From Anastatus disparis (taxonomy: Eukaryota > Arthropoda > Insecta > Hymenoptera > Eupelmidae), in the NCBI GenBank assembly GCA_017163975.1, contig JAFFSR010000227.1, positions 7,492,501 through 7,556,500 of the forward strand: 64,000 bases of DNA. Direction: 5' to 3'. Below are positions 27,144 through 39,900 of this stretch, piece after piece. The translations under genes were made by a program, and so were the position numbers. Positions within the stretch are counted from its first letter, which is position 1; each line of letters starts with the position of its first letter. Under the pieces are notes generated by a model. That model made no database searches. It was not told where the DNA came from and saw nothing but the letters and a program-made list of their open reading frames with translations.

Positions 27144-27716
27144 TTGGCAGCCAGAATTTCTATATCTCAAGATAAAATTAATAATTCATTACTGGCTCGT
27201 GAACCACAGAGCTTATATGAACATGATAACGAAATCGAACCAGTGCAGTTAGGGCCCCATGCAATTGAAGAAGCTACAGAACAAGAAGAAGAACAAGAAG
27301 GAGAAGTCGCACTAGAGCCACCTACGGAGACAGAATATGAACAAACAGGCGGGTCGTTAAAGAGACGTAGAATAGAAAAAGCAAAAAGGCCAGGACGTCC
27401 TAAAAAAATTTCCAGAGAACGCAAACCAACTTTTTCAGATAAGTCTATAATTTTGGTAAAATGTAAAAATTGTCCACTGTGGCCTGCTTTTATACAAAAA
27501 AGGGAAAAAGGAAAATATAAAGTATATCTCTTTAATAAAAATGGTTTATCGTCAAAATCACACTAACTAGAAATAGCTTACCTTCAAGCATATTCGGAAA
27601 CAGATATGAACGAAAGCTCAAAAGATATCACAGACGTGACTATCTTAAATGAATGGGAAGATGCAAAACAGGGATGCAAAAAATATCTTGAAAAGAATCC
27701 ATCAACAACGATATAA
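27144..27716 (+). pseudogene. AT-hook plus PWWP-like fragment, one internal stop
   Basis: The open frame has no ATG at its left edge; a plausible splice acceptor (TTGGCAG) lies just at the start, so it may be an exon. Reading on, it encodes an acidic Glu-rich segment, then a basic stretch with KRPGRPKK, which fits an AT-hook that binds the minor groove. A PWWP-like core follows (SIILVKCKNCPLWPAFI, with PLWP in place of PWWP, then KGKYKVYLF). A TAA at 27564-27566 interrupts the frame. Beyond it the same frame stays open to 27,716 and ends with a KKYLEKNPST stretch that resembles the C-terminal end of PWWP domains. PWWP domains read methylated histone tails. The assignment rests on pattern recognition only. 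It is likely a fragment of a chromatin gene or of a mobile-element cargo gene. Confidence 0.45.
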
Positions 27717-27840
27717 TTTTTTTAAAGACATTTGTACAATCTATTATATGAAATATAATAGATTATAATAAAGTACATTATTAAAAATTAAAAATTATCA
27801 TGTAAATGAGATACCAATAAATTCGATACCATACAATTAA

Positions 27841-27969
27841 ACAGTACATGTAACTGATCCGACTGAAGTTGAAAGGCAAATCATCAGTGATGGGCAGCCT
27901 GGAGCAGACATTGTATTCAATATGTATCCACCCGAAACAAATTGCGAAGGCATTATTATACTACAGTAA
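27841..27969 (+). pseudogene. short coding-like fragment
   Basis: A 43-codon open stretch without ATG. Its composition looks protein-like (VTDPTEVERQIISDGQPGAD, then NMYPPETNCEG), unlike the homopolymer-driven frames nearby. It ends at a TAA. A little downstream (about 28,017-28,113) another open stretch encodes HHHHESPENSDGSGTGESS and runs into a consensus donor GTAAGT at 28,114. These may be leftover exons of one gene. I do not recognise the family. Confidence 0.3.
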
Positions 27970-27988
27970 TAATTTTAAAATTATTAAA

Positions 27989-28290
27989 TTAATATTTAAT
28001 AATTTTCATTATTATATGATCACCATCACCATGAATCACCAGAAAATAGTGATGGTTCTGGAACCGGAGAAAGTTCTGATGAAGTAAATAAGATGATAAA
28101 AAGAGTCGTGATGAGGTAAGTATTATCATTGACAACACCATATTTCTATGTTCTTGGCAAGTATTCACTTTATTACTCAACCAGTCAAGCCATGTTACAA
28201 ACAGGGGATGCCTCCCTTAGAGTCAATAGCCACGAGAATATCTCTGGTTATAGACTTCAGACATTGTATAACTGATTCTTGGTATTACTG
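27989..28290 (-). pseudogene. minus-strand coding fragment, paralogous to its plus-strand neighbour
   Basis: Open on the minus strand through the left arm of the 28,227-28,354 hairpin. It encodes a peptide with ITRDILVAI that is clearly related to the TTRDILVAI peptide encoded on the plus strand by the right arm. The two fragments are joined head to head with only a few bases between them. The family is unknown; I treat it as part of the viral-like patchwork. Confidence 0.35.
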
Positions 28291-28354
28291 AGCAATACCA
28301 AGAACCAGGTATGCAACATCTGAGGTACACAACCAGAGATATTCTCGTGGCTAT
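28227..28354. repeat. imperfect inverted repeat in coding fragments
   Basis: The left arm 28227-28250 and right arm 28331-28354 are perfect 24-bp inverse complements. The inner 37 bp of each arm also match imperfectly, around a central ACTGAGC. Both arms are readable as related peptides on opposite strands, so the structure is a head-to-head duplication of a gene fragment and not a terminator or a MITE. Confidence 0.75.
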
Positions 28355-28713
28355 CGGCAATGAAACTTTTAATGAATTGGGATGAAGGATAAATTATTTC
28401 CTGGAGTGAAGAATAGCGCATCGGCGATGGACCGACTCGATGCAGTTAACACCACAAAAGCAGTAACAAAAGGTAAAGTTGTCTTTCCACAACTCGTCAA
28501 CGGGGCTACCGAATCGCATTTTAACCTAATTGCCTGGACTATTCATCTCCCATACTAATGTTCGGCAACACTTTCGTAGAAATGATGTCAAATAAAATAC
28601 TTAAATCGCTAAGACCTATATTATCATACTTCCATACTTATGGGCGGTCAACCACTTTCGTAAAGTATGTATATCACCAAAAGAAACTAAATGATGAGTT
28701 TGCAAGCCATTGA
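28286..28713 (+). pseudogene. viral-like or unknown gene fragment with two frameshifts
   Basis: Reading starts in the right arm of the hairpin (TTRDILVAIGNETFNELG), shifts frame near 28,381 and continues (GMKDKLFPGVKNSASAMDRL). It shifts again near 28,555 and runs to a TGA at 28,711 (NTFVEMMSNKILKSLRPILS, then GRSTTFVKYVYHQKK). The three pieces have coherent protein-like composition and together make about 140 codons. No motif decides the family. The style (short, tight, disrupted, next to other such pieces) suggests an endogenised RNA-virus structural gene, but this is inference. Confidence 0.4.
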
Positions 28714-29043
28714 CTCGACATGGCTAATGAAAGTAAACTCAACGTCTTTCAATTTGTTAGGCAAGTAATAATCACGCAAACCATCTAAAATTAACCTTTC
28801 ACTAAAAATAAAATGTTTGAGAGAATGAAAATATTTTGTAGCTAGGAAGTGATGATAAAACTCATCACTACGTGGCATGGATATGTACTTACATACTCCA
28901 GTATAATCAACTCCAGTTAATACTAACTGTAGAGGTACCTTAACTTGATATTTTCCTAGACTACTATATCCAAGACGTGAAAATCCTAAACTCATCACCT
29001 TAATCAAATTCTTAAGAAGAGGGACTCGGCCAAACCATCTATT
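28687..29043 (-). pseudogene. minus-strand coding fragment of unknown family
   Basis: Open for about 118 codons on the minus strand (RWFGRVPLLKNLIKVMSLGF, then VKVPLQLVLTGVDYTGVCKY). It starts without an ATG close to where the next plus-strand fragment begins, and ends where the previous plus-strand fragment ends. This abutting, alternating arrangement is the hallmark of the whole 28-32 kb patch. No family is recognised. Confidence 0.4.
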
Positions 29044-30111
29044 TCAGATACGTCACGCGAAACACATCGTCAAATTGCAGCGGTGGACACTAGTGTGAGT
29101 CGCAAAGTTCCTGAAGCAGCATTCGCTTATTATACAGCAGTTCTCAGTTACGCACGGATGCTCAAAGTTTTAAAATCATCAGGACGGAGAATTTCCGCAG
29201 AAGAAGAGGCTTTTATGGATTTAGTTTACGCGGGCGACTTCACACCACCTGAACCAATCGCATACTATTTGAAAGGATTTGGAAACTGCAAATTACAAAA
29301 TCAGAGAGACTTACGTTTTAGAGCAAGGAATCGACCTATTGTAGCGTCAGCTGATGGAAGTATTGGCTGGTTTGGTCGAGTTACACATCAAACACATTAT
29401 TTATATGCTAGTTACCCTTGCTTAGCAGTTTATGTAAAAAGGATCCAGAATGATTTTAATTATACGCAAGATAGAGATTTGGATCCAGCATGGGATTTAC
29501 CTGATGACATTAGACCATTGGAAGAAGACGCAGGAATGCCAACCGATAATTTACTCGGATATGCGAGGTCACAGGTATTATCTCCAGCTCAAATTCAATG
29601 GTTAAGAAATGCTGGTTTTAATGAACATTTTGAATTTGAAAGTGAGCATGACACAATACCATTCATCGGAGGATTAATGAACGCAGTCCAGCAGGAGATA
29701 AATTGTGCTAGAGTCAAGACGAGTGAGGTGATCTCAGATAGCGAGGGATCTATAGCAAAAACGGTAATAACACAGCTACCACAAGTACCTGAAGTGGCAA
29801 GACGAGAAGGAAGATGCCCTTTAGTAGCGAGACACGCTATGGACGTGAATGGCTCAATTGTAGTAGCATCAAAATCACTTCGCTACTTACAATTTCATAT
29901 GGTTGATAACGATGAGGACGAGCCACTAAATACATGGGCGATTTATGACTTCAACAATTATAGTTTGGTCCCACAACAGTGGAGGAATACGGCTAACAGT
30001 TTATATGATGGAACATCTAGCCTAGTTAAAGAAGTCTGTTATCGAACTGTTTCTTACGCTACTGAAACAGAAGTTCGGAAGTTGGTTTCAGTGTTAATGC
30101 CAACGGAGTGA
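28990..30111 (+). pseudogene. about 370-codon ORF fragment, viral capsid-like candidate
   Basis: The longest intact piece of the patchwork. The frame is open from 28,990 to the TGA ending at 30,111; the first Met-like codon (29,083) is a GTG inside it, so no true start is visible and the piece looks truncated at its 5' side. The protein is soluble in composition, with no membrane segment, and contains AAFAYYTAVLSYARMLKVLK, PPEPIAYYLKGFGN and a C-terminal RKLVSVLMPTE. The Pro-Pro-Glu-Pro-Ile..Tyr-Leu-Lys-Gly-Phe-Gly stretch and overall style remind me of coat proteins of small RNA viruses of arthropods or fungi. I cannot name a family and would not exclude a transposon-encoded or host protein. 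Confidence 0.45.
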
Positions 30112-30158
30112 CAAAGGAGTAATTAATAAGTTTATTTATTTATTATTTATTTATTTAT

Positions 30159-30984
30159 TTATTTTATTTTTTTCACTACATAATCTGATAATAATTTACT
30201 GACAAGTTTAAGACGACTACTCTTTCTAGTGTCGTTAGATGTTTGTGACTTAGGTTTATGATCTTCTCGATCTAAATGTTGAAATTCATCCTCTGTCAGT
30301 GTGTCGTGGAATACTTCTTCTGCTTCTTTAACAATCTATAGTTGGTCTATCTTCTCTAAAACATTTATTAAGTGCTGTGGAACACTAACTAACCTGCTAT
30401 CTTGTAATATCGTTACGTACTCTAATGAAATTTGAGACCCAAACGCTGATCTCCATTTTACTTTAATATGTAATTCTACATCCGAACTACCATTCACATC
30501 AATAATACAAAGGTTTCCCAATGTGTCAGCTTGAATACTTTTCATTTCTTGTGATTCATAATAATGAACATGTTGTTGATGTGAAGATGGATATATATAT
30601 CCGACACCTGCATAGCTGTTCTTCATGGCAGTCGACGATGGCGTCGCTAATTCATGTGATTGATCTGCATTTCCTATAAAATCTATGGGTAACAATCTAA
30701 TAAAGCAACCGGAATAATCCGAAACGTTCCATGCTGTTATACTATTTACTTGAAATTCTATACCACATCCTGTATAACTTTGTTCCTTTTGTGTATATAG
30801 ACCTGCTTGTTTTACAATTAAACTACCTAATTTTGTTAAAGTGTACGTTAATTCTGTAGATGTTATTTTAAGTTTATCACGTACTATTAATTCATTCCAT
30901 GGTTGGAGTTGGAATACTGGTGGTGAGAGTGAAGGCTTAAAAGTTTTGCCTTTAATGACGTATAAATTTATGACTTTAATTATT
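30159..30984 (-). pseudogene. minus-strand ORF fragment with one stop, capsid-like candidate
   Basis: On the minus strand the frame is open from about 30,984 to a TAG at 30336-30338. It then continues in the same frame to 30,159, so one nonsense change splits an otherwise continuous reading of about 275 codons. The main part has the beta-rich composition of a jelly-roll coat protein (PPVFQLQPWNELIVRD, CGIEFQVNSITAW, CFIRLLPIDF, NSYAGVGYIYPSSHQQHV); the tail after the stop is Lys-rich. A structural role in a virus is inferred from composition only. The flanking TTTA repeat lies at 30,130-30,165. Confidence 0.4.
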
Positions 30985-31666
30985 TAATAACGTTCCTGTG
31001 CGTGGTACAATCTATCAACTTTATAGAATAGGCTTGGCATTGTTTCAAGCTAAAGTAAAAGTTGTACAGCGGACAGTAGTTACTATATTAAGTAACGAGG
31101 ATGATTATCATCGCAATGCGATGAGTGAGGACTGGATTCAGGCTGCTAAGAGTGTAATCGCGATTCCTGATCAACTAAGCCTAATAATAAATGTAATCGG
31201 AAAAATAAAAGTCTTCGAATCTATGTATATTCCGAAGATGGCACGAGATAATTTAACAGTGCATAATAATTTAATTCCGCAAAGTGAACAGATAGTGTTC
31301 ACCAATCTCCGCCAGATTGTCGTTCGATTATCGAACCCTGGAACTAATCGATTGGCACGGCAACATTTCTACGATAATAGTCCTATTCCAGGAGCTATTT
31401 GGAATATGACAAATGACGGACCCTTGTTAATAAATTATGAAGAGATATGTCCAGCTAATTATAGCACAGTTAATTTCCAGGATGACGTTAACGATTTACG
31501 AGCTAAGATGAATTTTCTAAACAAGAAAGCTCCTAAATATTTTACCAAACTAGTGAATTTTGAACCTGACGGAACAAAATCAATGTTAACGTGCAATAAA
31601 CAATGCGGATTAAGGTGCATCGACCGTTTGGCTAGAGAAGAACTCAACGTAGATAGAACTAGATAG
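30980..31666 (+). pseudogene. ORF fragment whose 3' half recurs at 61,660
   Basis: Open for 228 codons up to a TAG at 31664-31666, with no ATG at the left edge. Segments include FTNLRQIVVRLSNPGTNRLA, WNMTNDGP, EEICPANYSTVNFQDDVNDL and a Cys-rich MLTCNKQCGLRC. Positions 31,367-31,651 (285 bp) are repeated with about four differences at 61,660-61,944, where the frame runs 48 codons further. In the present copy the reading is cut at 31,651 by the junction with the next, oppositely oriented piece. The left copy keeps the N-terminal side and the right copy the C-terminal side. Function unknown; probably viral-like. Confidence 0.5.
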
Positions 31667-32046
31667 AAGTTCAATTGTGGCGTCTTTAAACATTTCGTGT
31701 AAAGCAACTGACGCTTCCAATGGTAAATTTGGTGTTTTGTACGGCCTCCCGGTAAGCTTTTGGTAAATGCATGAGCTATCTGTATTCGCACTGCATTACA
31801 TTCAGGATCACTTTTATCATAAATCGGCACTTTTTGATATTCAATGTAATTATGTTTCACTGATCGTACACACCGAACCGATTTCACGGGCAAGTACTGT
31901 AACGTGTCTTTATTCATGGCGTACCGTTTATATTGTTCTATTTCCTTATCCTCATTGTCTTTTTTTGCTCTTTTACCACGTCCCATTTTTTTTTGTTCCT
32001 GCATATCTTGCGGCGGTTCTATTTCATCGTCACTACTCATCGTCAC
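31667..32046 (-). pseudogene. minus-strand acidic/basic ORF fragment, probable frameshift
   Basis: Starts with an ATG at 32,044-32,046 (MTMSSDDEIEPPQDMQEQKK), then a Lys-rich GRGKRAKK segment and a KSVRCVRSVKHNYIEYQKVP segment. Near 31,755 the better-looking reading moves to another frame (LTGRPYKTPNLPLEASVALH), which runs to the junction at 31,651-31,667, so a single indel probably breaks it. The frame that stays open across the junction reads the antisense of the neighbouring fragment and is meaningless there. No family is recognised. Confidence 0.35.
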
Positions 32047-32294
32047 GTAATTAAAATTTACACTAACACCAAATATTTAATAACCGTCAATCCTTTTCTA
32101 GATTTCTTTGTTAAAGTAGATTTCAGCTTGCCCAACTTGTCAACTTCGTAGTCGCGATCCAAATGACAACTGCGGTTAGTCGCTAAGGCAATATAGCTCT
32201 GTTACTACAGCAGCGCCGCCACCATTGTGAACGTTGCATGATATTCTGAATTATCAGTAGTATACATTATTTAACTGTAAAACTTAGATACATA
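32047..32294. other. short spacer, nothing recognised
   Basis: Non-coding sequence between the patchwork ORFs and the MITE. No repeat or motif was found. Confidence 0.5.
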
Positions 32295-32818
32295 CACTCG
32301 ACGGACACTGATTCGCGACCCCATTTTCGCGCCTTTAAACGTTATCCATTGAGTTTAGGATGGTTGCGCGACCATGTTTCAAAAATAAGTTTCCATCTAG
32401 ATAAATATAATTCATGCTAACTATAAAACAAGGGAACATAAATAAAGGAATGGCGGCAAAATTCAAATGGGCATTAATTCGAATATAAAAAATGACAAAT
32501 GATAAAACAATAAATAAATGTTAAAGTAAGCATATTTTTATAAAGCATTCTTTACATATATTATGTAACCATATGCGATGACAATCATAAGAAATCATAG
32601 CTTTTTCATTACTTCAGTATTAAATATTTGCTCATTTAAATTTTACCGCCATTTCTTTATTTATGTTCCCTTGTCTTATAGTTAGCATGAATTATATTTA
32701 TTTAGATGGAAACTCATTTTCGAAACATGATCGCGCAAGCTAACCTATATTTCAAAAACTCAACGGATAACGTTGCAGATATTCAAAAAGGGGGTCGCGA
32801 ATCAGTGTCCGTCGAGTG
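32295..32818. mobile_element. 524-bp MITE with CACTCGACGG ends
   Basis: The left end CACTCGACGGACACTGATTC is inverted at the right end as GAATCAGTGTCCGTCGAGTG. The arms remain alignable for roughly 200 bp, including GTTTCCATCTA.ATAAATATA and TTCATGCTAACTATAA blocks. TA flanks both sides (32293-32294 and 32819-32820). The AT-rich core carries no transposase. The plus-strand frame at its right end reads only into the neighbouring (TA)n. Confidence 0.8.
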
Positions 32819-32829
32819 TACATATGACC

Positions 32830-34511
<1,682 letters not shown>

Positions 34512-34769
34512 TTTCTTAAAAACAACCAATCAGCGACTTCGTCCAAAAGTATACCATACAGAGCACGGCACAAAGAACATAGTGTAGACGGGTCCTAAGT
34601 CACGTCTATGAATTTGAGCCCAAATCACTCAATAGAACGAATCAAAATCTATGTTTCTATATGTATCCATATTCGATGGTTTAATATTCCATGTTTATAT
34701 TTTTAAATAGGTAAATTTGCAAATTTAATTATTCATATTTAAGCAAGTGAGAAATCGTTCACAGTAAAA

Positions 34770-36879
34770 ATGGGTTTTGCAACAACAAATACTAGATATG
34801 ATAGATGTTGTAACCCTTACAAATTGAAAAATCATCGTAAAACTAAGTCTTTACGGAAAATGACTGCAGATCTTAAAACAGTCTTGAACCATGTTCAATT
34901 AGGAGAAAGATTATGTACTGAGTGCAGAAAAAAAGCTTGGGAAGAATTAAATAAAATACAATGTAAGCATTCATATATAAAAATTTTTTTTGGAATTTTA
35001 TTTTGTTTGAATCTTATGAATATACCTTATATGAATTTTGCATTTAATAAGTGTGTGTTGGATGTAGTGTTTTGGTTAGTTTTGCTACTGTTTTCTTAAA
35101 GAATTAATAAAAAAGAATTCATGATTATTTCTTTCTCTTCCATTCATTATGAATATTATTTTTTAGAGTACTAATATATCAAGTATATGATTCTTCTAAG
35201 AAAATTTATTAGACAGATATTACATCAAAGCTTGATACAGAATATTAACACAAATTCTAATCACTACTTCTACTAACTTTCTAGTTCTCTTAAGATTAAA
35301 GTTTTTTTAAACATTTAAATTGAACCGTAATACGATGTATGCTTCTATTAACATAACATTAAGTTTACTCTAATAACTCGTAGAATTAGTTTTTATGCAT
35401 ATTAACTTTTTCATTTATCAAATAATTCTCAATTTACACTCCAGAACACAGCCTCCAGAAGGATACGAAAAATAAAATTCTTTTTTGCTCCATTACTTTT
35501 CTAATCTAACTTTTTTTTCTTTATCATACATTAGCAATGGAAGTAGATATCGTACCTACTCAATCTTCAGAAGAATGTGTGTCTATAATTAGTGATAATT
35601 ATTTTAATAAGGATTTAAATGAAATTTTAGATGTATTGATTGCAGATAATTCCTGCTCAGCAATTGCCTTACCATCAAAAACCATCAATCATGCTGTTGA
35701 TTTATTGAATAACCTACAATTAATTTTTCATGATCCATCAAGTTCAAAAAATTTAAAATTTAAAATTCTATCTGTTTTGCCTAAAACATGGAGTTATACT
35801 GATATAACATCATATTTTGATGCTTCGGAAAACATGATCAAATGTGCTAGAAATATTATTGAAGACCAAGGGGTTCTGTCATCACCTCCTAATAAAAAAG
35901 GTTCACTTGTTATTTTTATTTATATAATTTCAATTTTTTATATTATTTAATATGTTTAAAGTTATAGTGTTTTAAAAAATATGTTAAATTTATTAAAGTT
36001 AAAATTTCAAATGCTACTTTAAAGCTAATAAAATATTTTTTGTTTAGGTAAATCTATTGCTTGTGAATTATCTTCATTAGTTACAAGTTTTTATTTAAGA
36101 GATGACGTGAGTTGGATTATGTCTGGCATGAAAGATGTCATATCTGTAAGAACGATTGATGGGATTAAAGAAAAGATTAAAAAACGACTGGTTTTATTGA
36201 ATTTAAAGGAATTGTATCAGTTCTTTAAATTAGAACATCCAGGAAAAAAAATTAGTTTTAGCAAATTTACCACGCTTCGCCCTCAAAATTGTGTATTAGC
36301 AGGAAGCAGTGGCACGCACAGTGTGTGCGTCTGTTTATACCATCAAAATGTAAAATTGATGATAATAGGTATTTTTATTTTATTATATTATATAATATCT
36401 TAATGAAAATAATCAAAGTTTTAATTGTAATTGTTGGAGCGAATCACTTGACAGAATAAATATCAAGGAAATCTTATCGCTTGAAGCGACACCTGCTATC
36501 GAACAACTCGCACCGGCGGCACGCGTGCAGTCAGTCTAAGACAGATGTTGCTAGAGCCAACACGCTTCTTACGTTTCTTACCTGATTGCCTAGAGTGTAT
36601 TTTTATAACGTAGAGTTTTATCTAGTTTGTTTATCTTATTTATTATAGATTAAATACAGCGTCAATCTAAATTACTTTACCTAACTTTTTATTTATTCAA
36701 CCCACTAATAAATAAAATAATAAAAATAATCCTACAGGTTATGGGCGAGTGGGTACCGCTTCCACGTATTTTCTTTGTGAGATTTTTCCTCGTTTAATTG
36801 TGTCTTTGTAATAGAAAAACACTCGAAGTGTAAATGTGAAAGTGAGCCATTTGAGGCCGAACAACACAATTTACTAAAG

Positions 36880-36917
<38 letters not shown>

Positions 36918-39900
36918 ATAGAAACAAAGGGTAACGTTGCTTTGTGCAAAAATTGGTGGATTGCACGTGGAGTGCAGAGTGAGGTGAAACGTGTAGAAGT
37001 TTCTCTCGCATCATACTATGGCTTTAAGTCAAAATTTGTGTGTGGCAGGTTCGTTCCATGGTAAGTAAATGTTAATTTTTATCTACTATCGAAATTGAAA
37101 TTTAGAGGGAGAGACAATTGAAAATTAGAAATTTCAATTTAATAGAAAGAAAATTTGATAAAATAAATTAAAATATATATATATATAAAAGTTTGAATAT
37201 AGAAATCGTAAGATAGAAGCTAAATACGTTGAGTGTTTTCTGAGAATTTGACATACGCCGAAAGGAGGGGAGGTAAAAGGCAATATCTAAAAGCCTGCGT
37301 TTCTTAGAAGCGTCCTCTCTATTCGGGCGTATTAGAAGGTGAAGTGTAAAAGAGAGACAGATATAATATTTTAAGTAAGTATATACTGCCTTAACATGAC
37401 AAGGACTATATACGCGGAAGACATAAGATAGTGAAAAAGAAAAGTTTTTTTTGTGTTGGAAAATCAGAACACAATTAATTTCTTAATTAAATTAAATTCT
37501 TAAAACCTTTTATATAAATGATTTGTGAAAGAGATAAATTCGTAGATTAAAAACATTGAATTTTCTAATAATAACTCACAGATTTTCTTAACCTAAAATT
37601 AACAATCGAAGCTACGCTTACCGGAAAAACATTTTGAATGAAAACTTATTAATTAATTAACCCTTAGGTGCTGATCTTGAGGAGTTCAGACAAATAATTT
37701 TGCGAGAGTGGAATACTATCGAAGAGCAAGAAGGTTCGTTCAATGCCTACCGATTGGACACTGTCACCCTGTCAAGGCACTCAAATGGTGCACTATTCTT
37801 CTGGTTGTCAGAGCACCAGTTGAGGAGATTCGACAAAAATCTGAGTGATGAAGAATGGCAGCTCATTGAGAGAATCTGGCCGAGGAGAGAGAAATTCTAT
37901 AATTTCAATTTGGTATATCAGGCTGATTCTATAACGCGGTCTGAAGTCATCAGCATGATGGAAGCTCAAACAAAATTATTTTTGAAAGGGATGGAAATGT
38001 TAGTAGACAAGCTAACAGTTCCTCAAGAAGCCAGAACAATAGAGTTCTCGTCACAACCTGACACAACACTCAGACCTGGAAAGCCCATTATCAAATCAAA
38101 CTACTTATTAAAAAGGGGCATAACTACGTCTACCCCTATGGTTAGACCCTCAGCCCAGGTGTCACCTGAAGCGGAGCTGGAAGAAGGTGAAATTCCAGAC
38201 AACCAAACAGGGAGCTGTGGAGCGCCCAGTGAAGATGAGCAAAACAACCCTTTTCATCTCAACTCGAAATCTCGAGACAATAAGTATCCACATGATAATG
38301 TAAGTTCTAATGTTAATTTTGAAAAACTTAATAATTTAAGTCAGTTAGCGGTAGGAAATTTAAGTGAGTTGATTGAAAAAACGTGTAGAAAAATTATGAT
38401 AGAAAAAGACGTAGATAATAAAAATAAATTAGATAATAGTAAAAGTATAAATGTAAACAAAACAAATTTAAATGATCTCACAGATCAATTAAAAATAGAA
38501 TTATCTAGTAGAGATCAAGCAGTTACTAGAAATTATAAACTCTCTAAAGACATAAAATTTGAAATATTTGAGGACTACTTGAAGTCTGAAATTAGAATTA
38601 GAAAACTAGGTTATGTTTTTGAAAATAACTTTGATTTACCCGCGTAAAAATCGAAAATATGGGCAATATATTGCTAATATATTGGATATTTATATTATCA
38701 ATACATTGCCGATATATTGGATCTACAATTATCCAATATATTAGCAATATATCTGCAAGACAACACGATCCAATATATTGGCAATATGTTGCCAATGTTT
38801 ATTTTTATTTTTCTATAGCAATATATTGCCAATATATTGCCAATGTTTATTTTTATTTTTCTATAGCAATATATTGGCAATATATTGCCAATGTTTATTT
38901 TTATTTTTCTATAGCAATATATTAGAAATATATTGCCAATGTTTACTATTATTTTTCAATAGCAATATATTTCTAATGCATTGCGTATGTTTATTATCAT
39001 ATTTTAATAATGGTATATTTATAATATTTTTCTCATTTTTACGAAAAAAATTTAGTTTTATAGTCACGGTAATATATTGAGTAATGCTTTTATAAAAAAA
39101 AATCTTAATTTTATTCTATTTACTTAAATTTACCCTGGTAGAAAACTGGCCATGAAAAATGGTATATACGTTACTGATTGGCTTAATTTACACTGTTAAA
39201 AAAATATTAAATTTAATGTAAAATATGAAACTAGCTTCCAATCCGTGTCATTAATTTTAAAAATTAATTCTAAAAATTATGAAAAAATTATTAATTCTTA
39301 TGCAATTTTCTGGTAAAATTAAGATAAAATTATTGATTCTCAGAATTATTTTTTAAAATTAATAACACGGATCGGAAGCTGGTTTCATATTTTACATTAA
39401 ATTTAATATTATTTTTAACAGTGTAGAAGTTATGGCTATGTTTCTAATACACGAACAACGGTTGGCGAAAAATTGGTAACAATTTCTACCAGGGTAATGA
39501 AATAAAATATAATGACATACAGTATTTTTTAATGCGAATTTATTGAAACAATTATTATATTTTAAAAAATTAACAAAACAAAAGTAAAACAAAATATTTA
39601 ATTATATTAATTAAACTATGGTTTTGGGTTGCGTAGAGTGGCGCACGTCATATTTACAACATTTGTGAATTGGGCTGGCTTCAATCTAGAAGTGCACTTC
39701 TTATTAACATAATCTGAAAATAAATTAAAAAATTAGAATTTAAATCAAGTTTTTACAATTGAAGATAAATAAACTAATCAAAATAATACATACATTCCAC
39801 AGCACTAATAATGTCTGATGGAATCGGTCTTGTTTTTCTCGATTTCCCTCTAGCACACATACCCTTCAAATTTTCTATTCCTACTAATTCTTTCAGCAAT

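Noticed and set aside
30120..30170. A terminator or regulatory element
   Set aside because: It is a simple TTTA repeat between two ORF fragments.
38598..39080. Repetitive open frames on both strands at the EnSpm ends
   Set aside because: Produced by the 48-bp CAATATATTG units; the same artefact occurs at 47,286-47,507.
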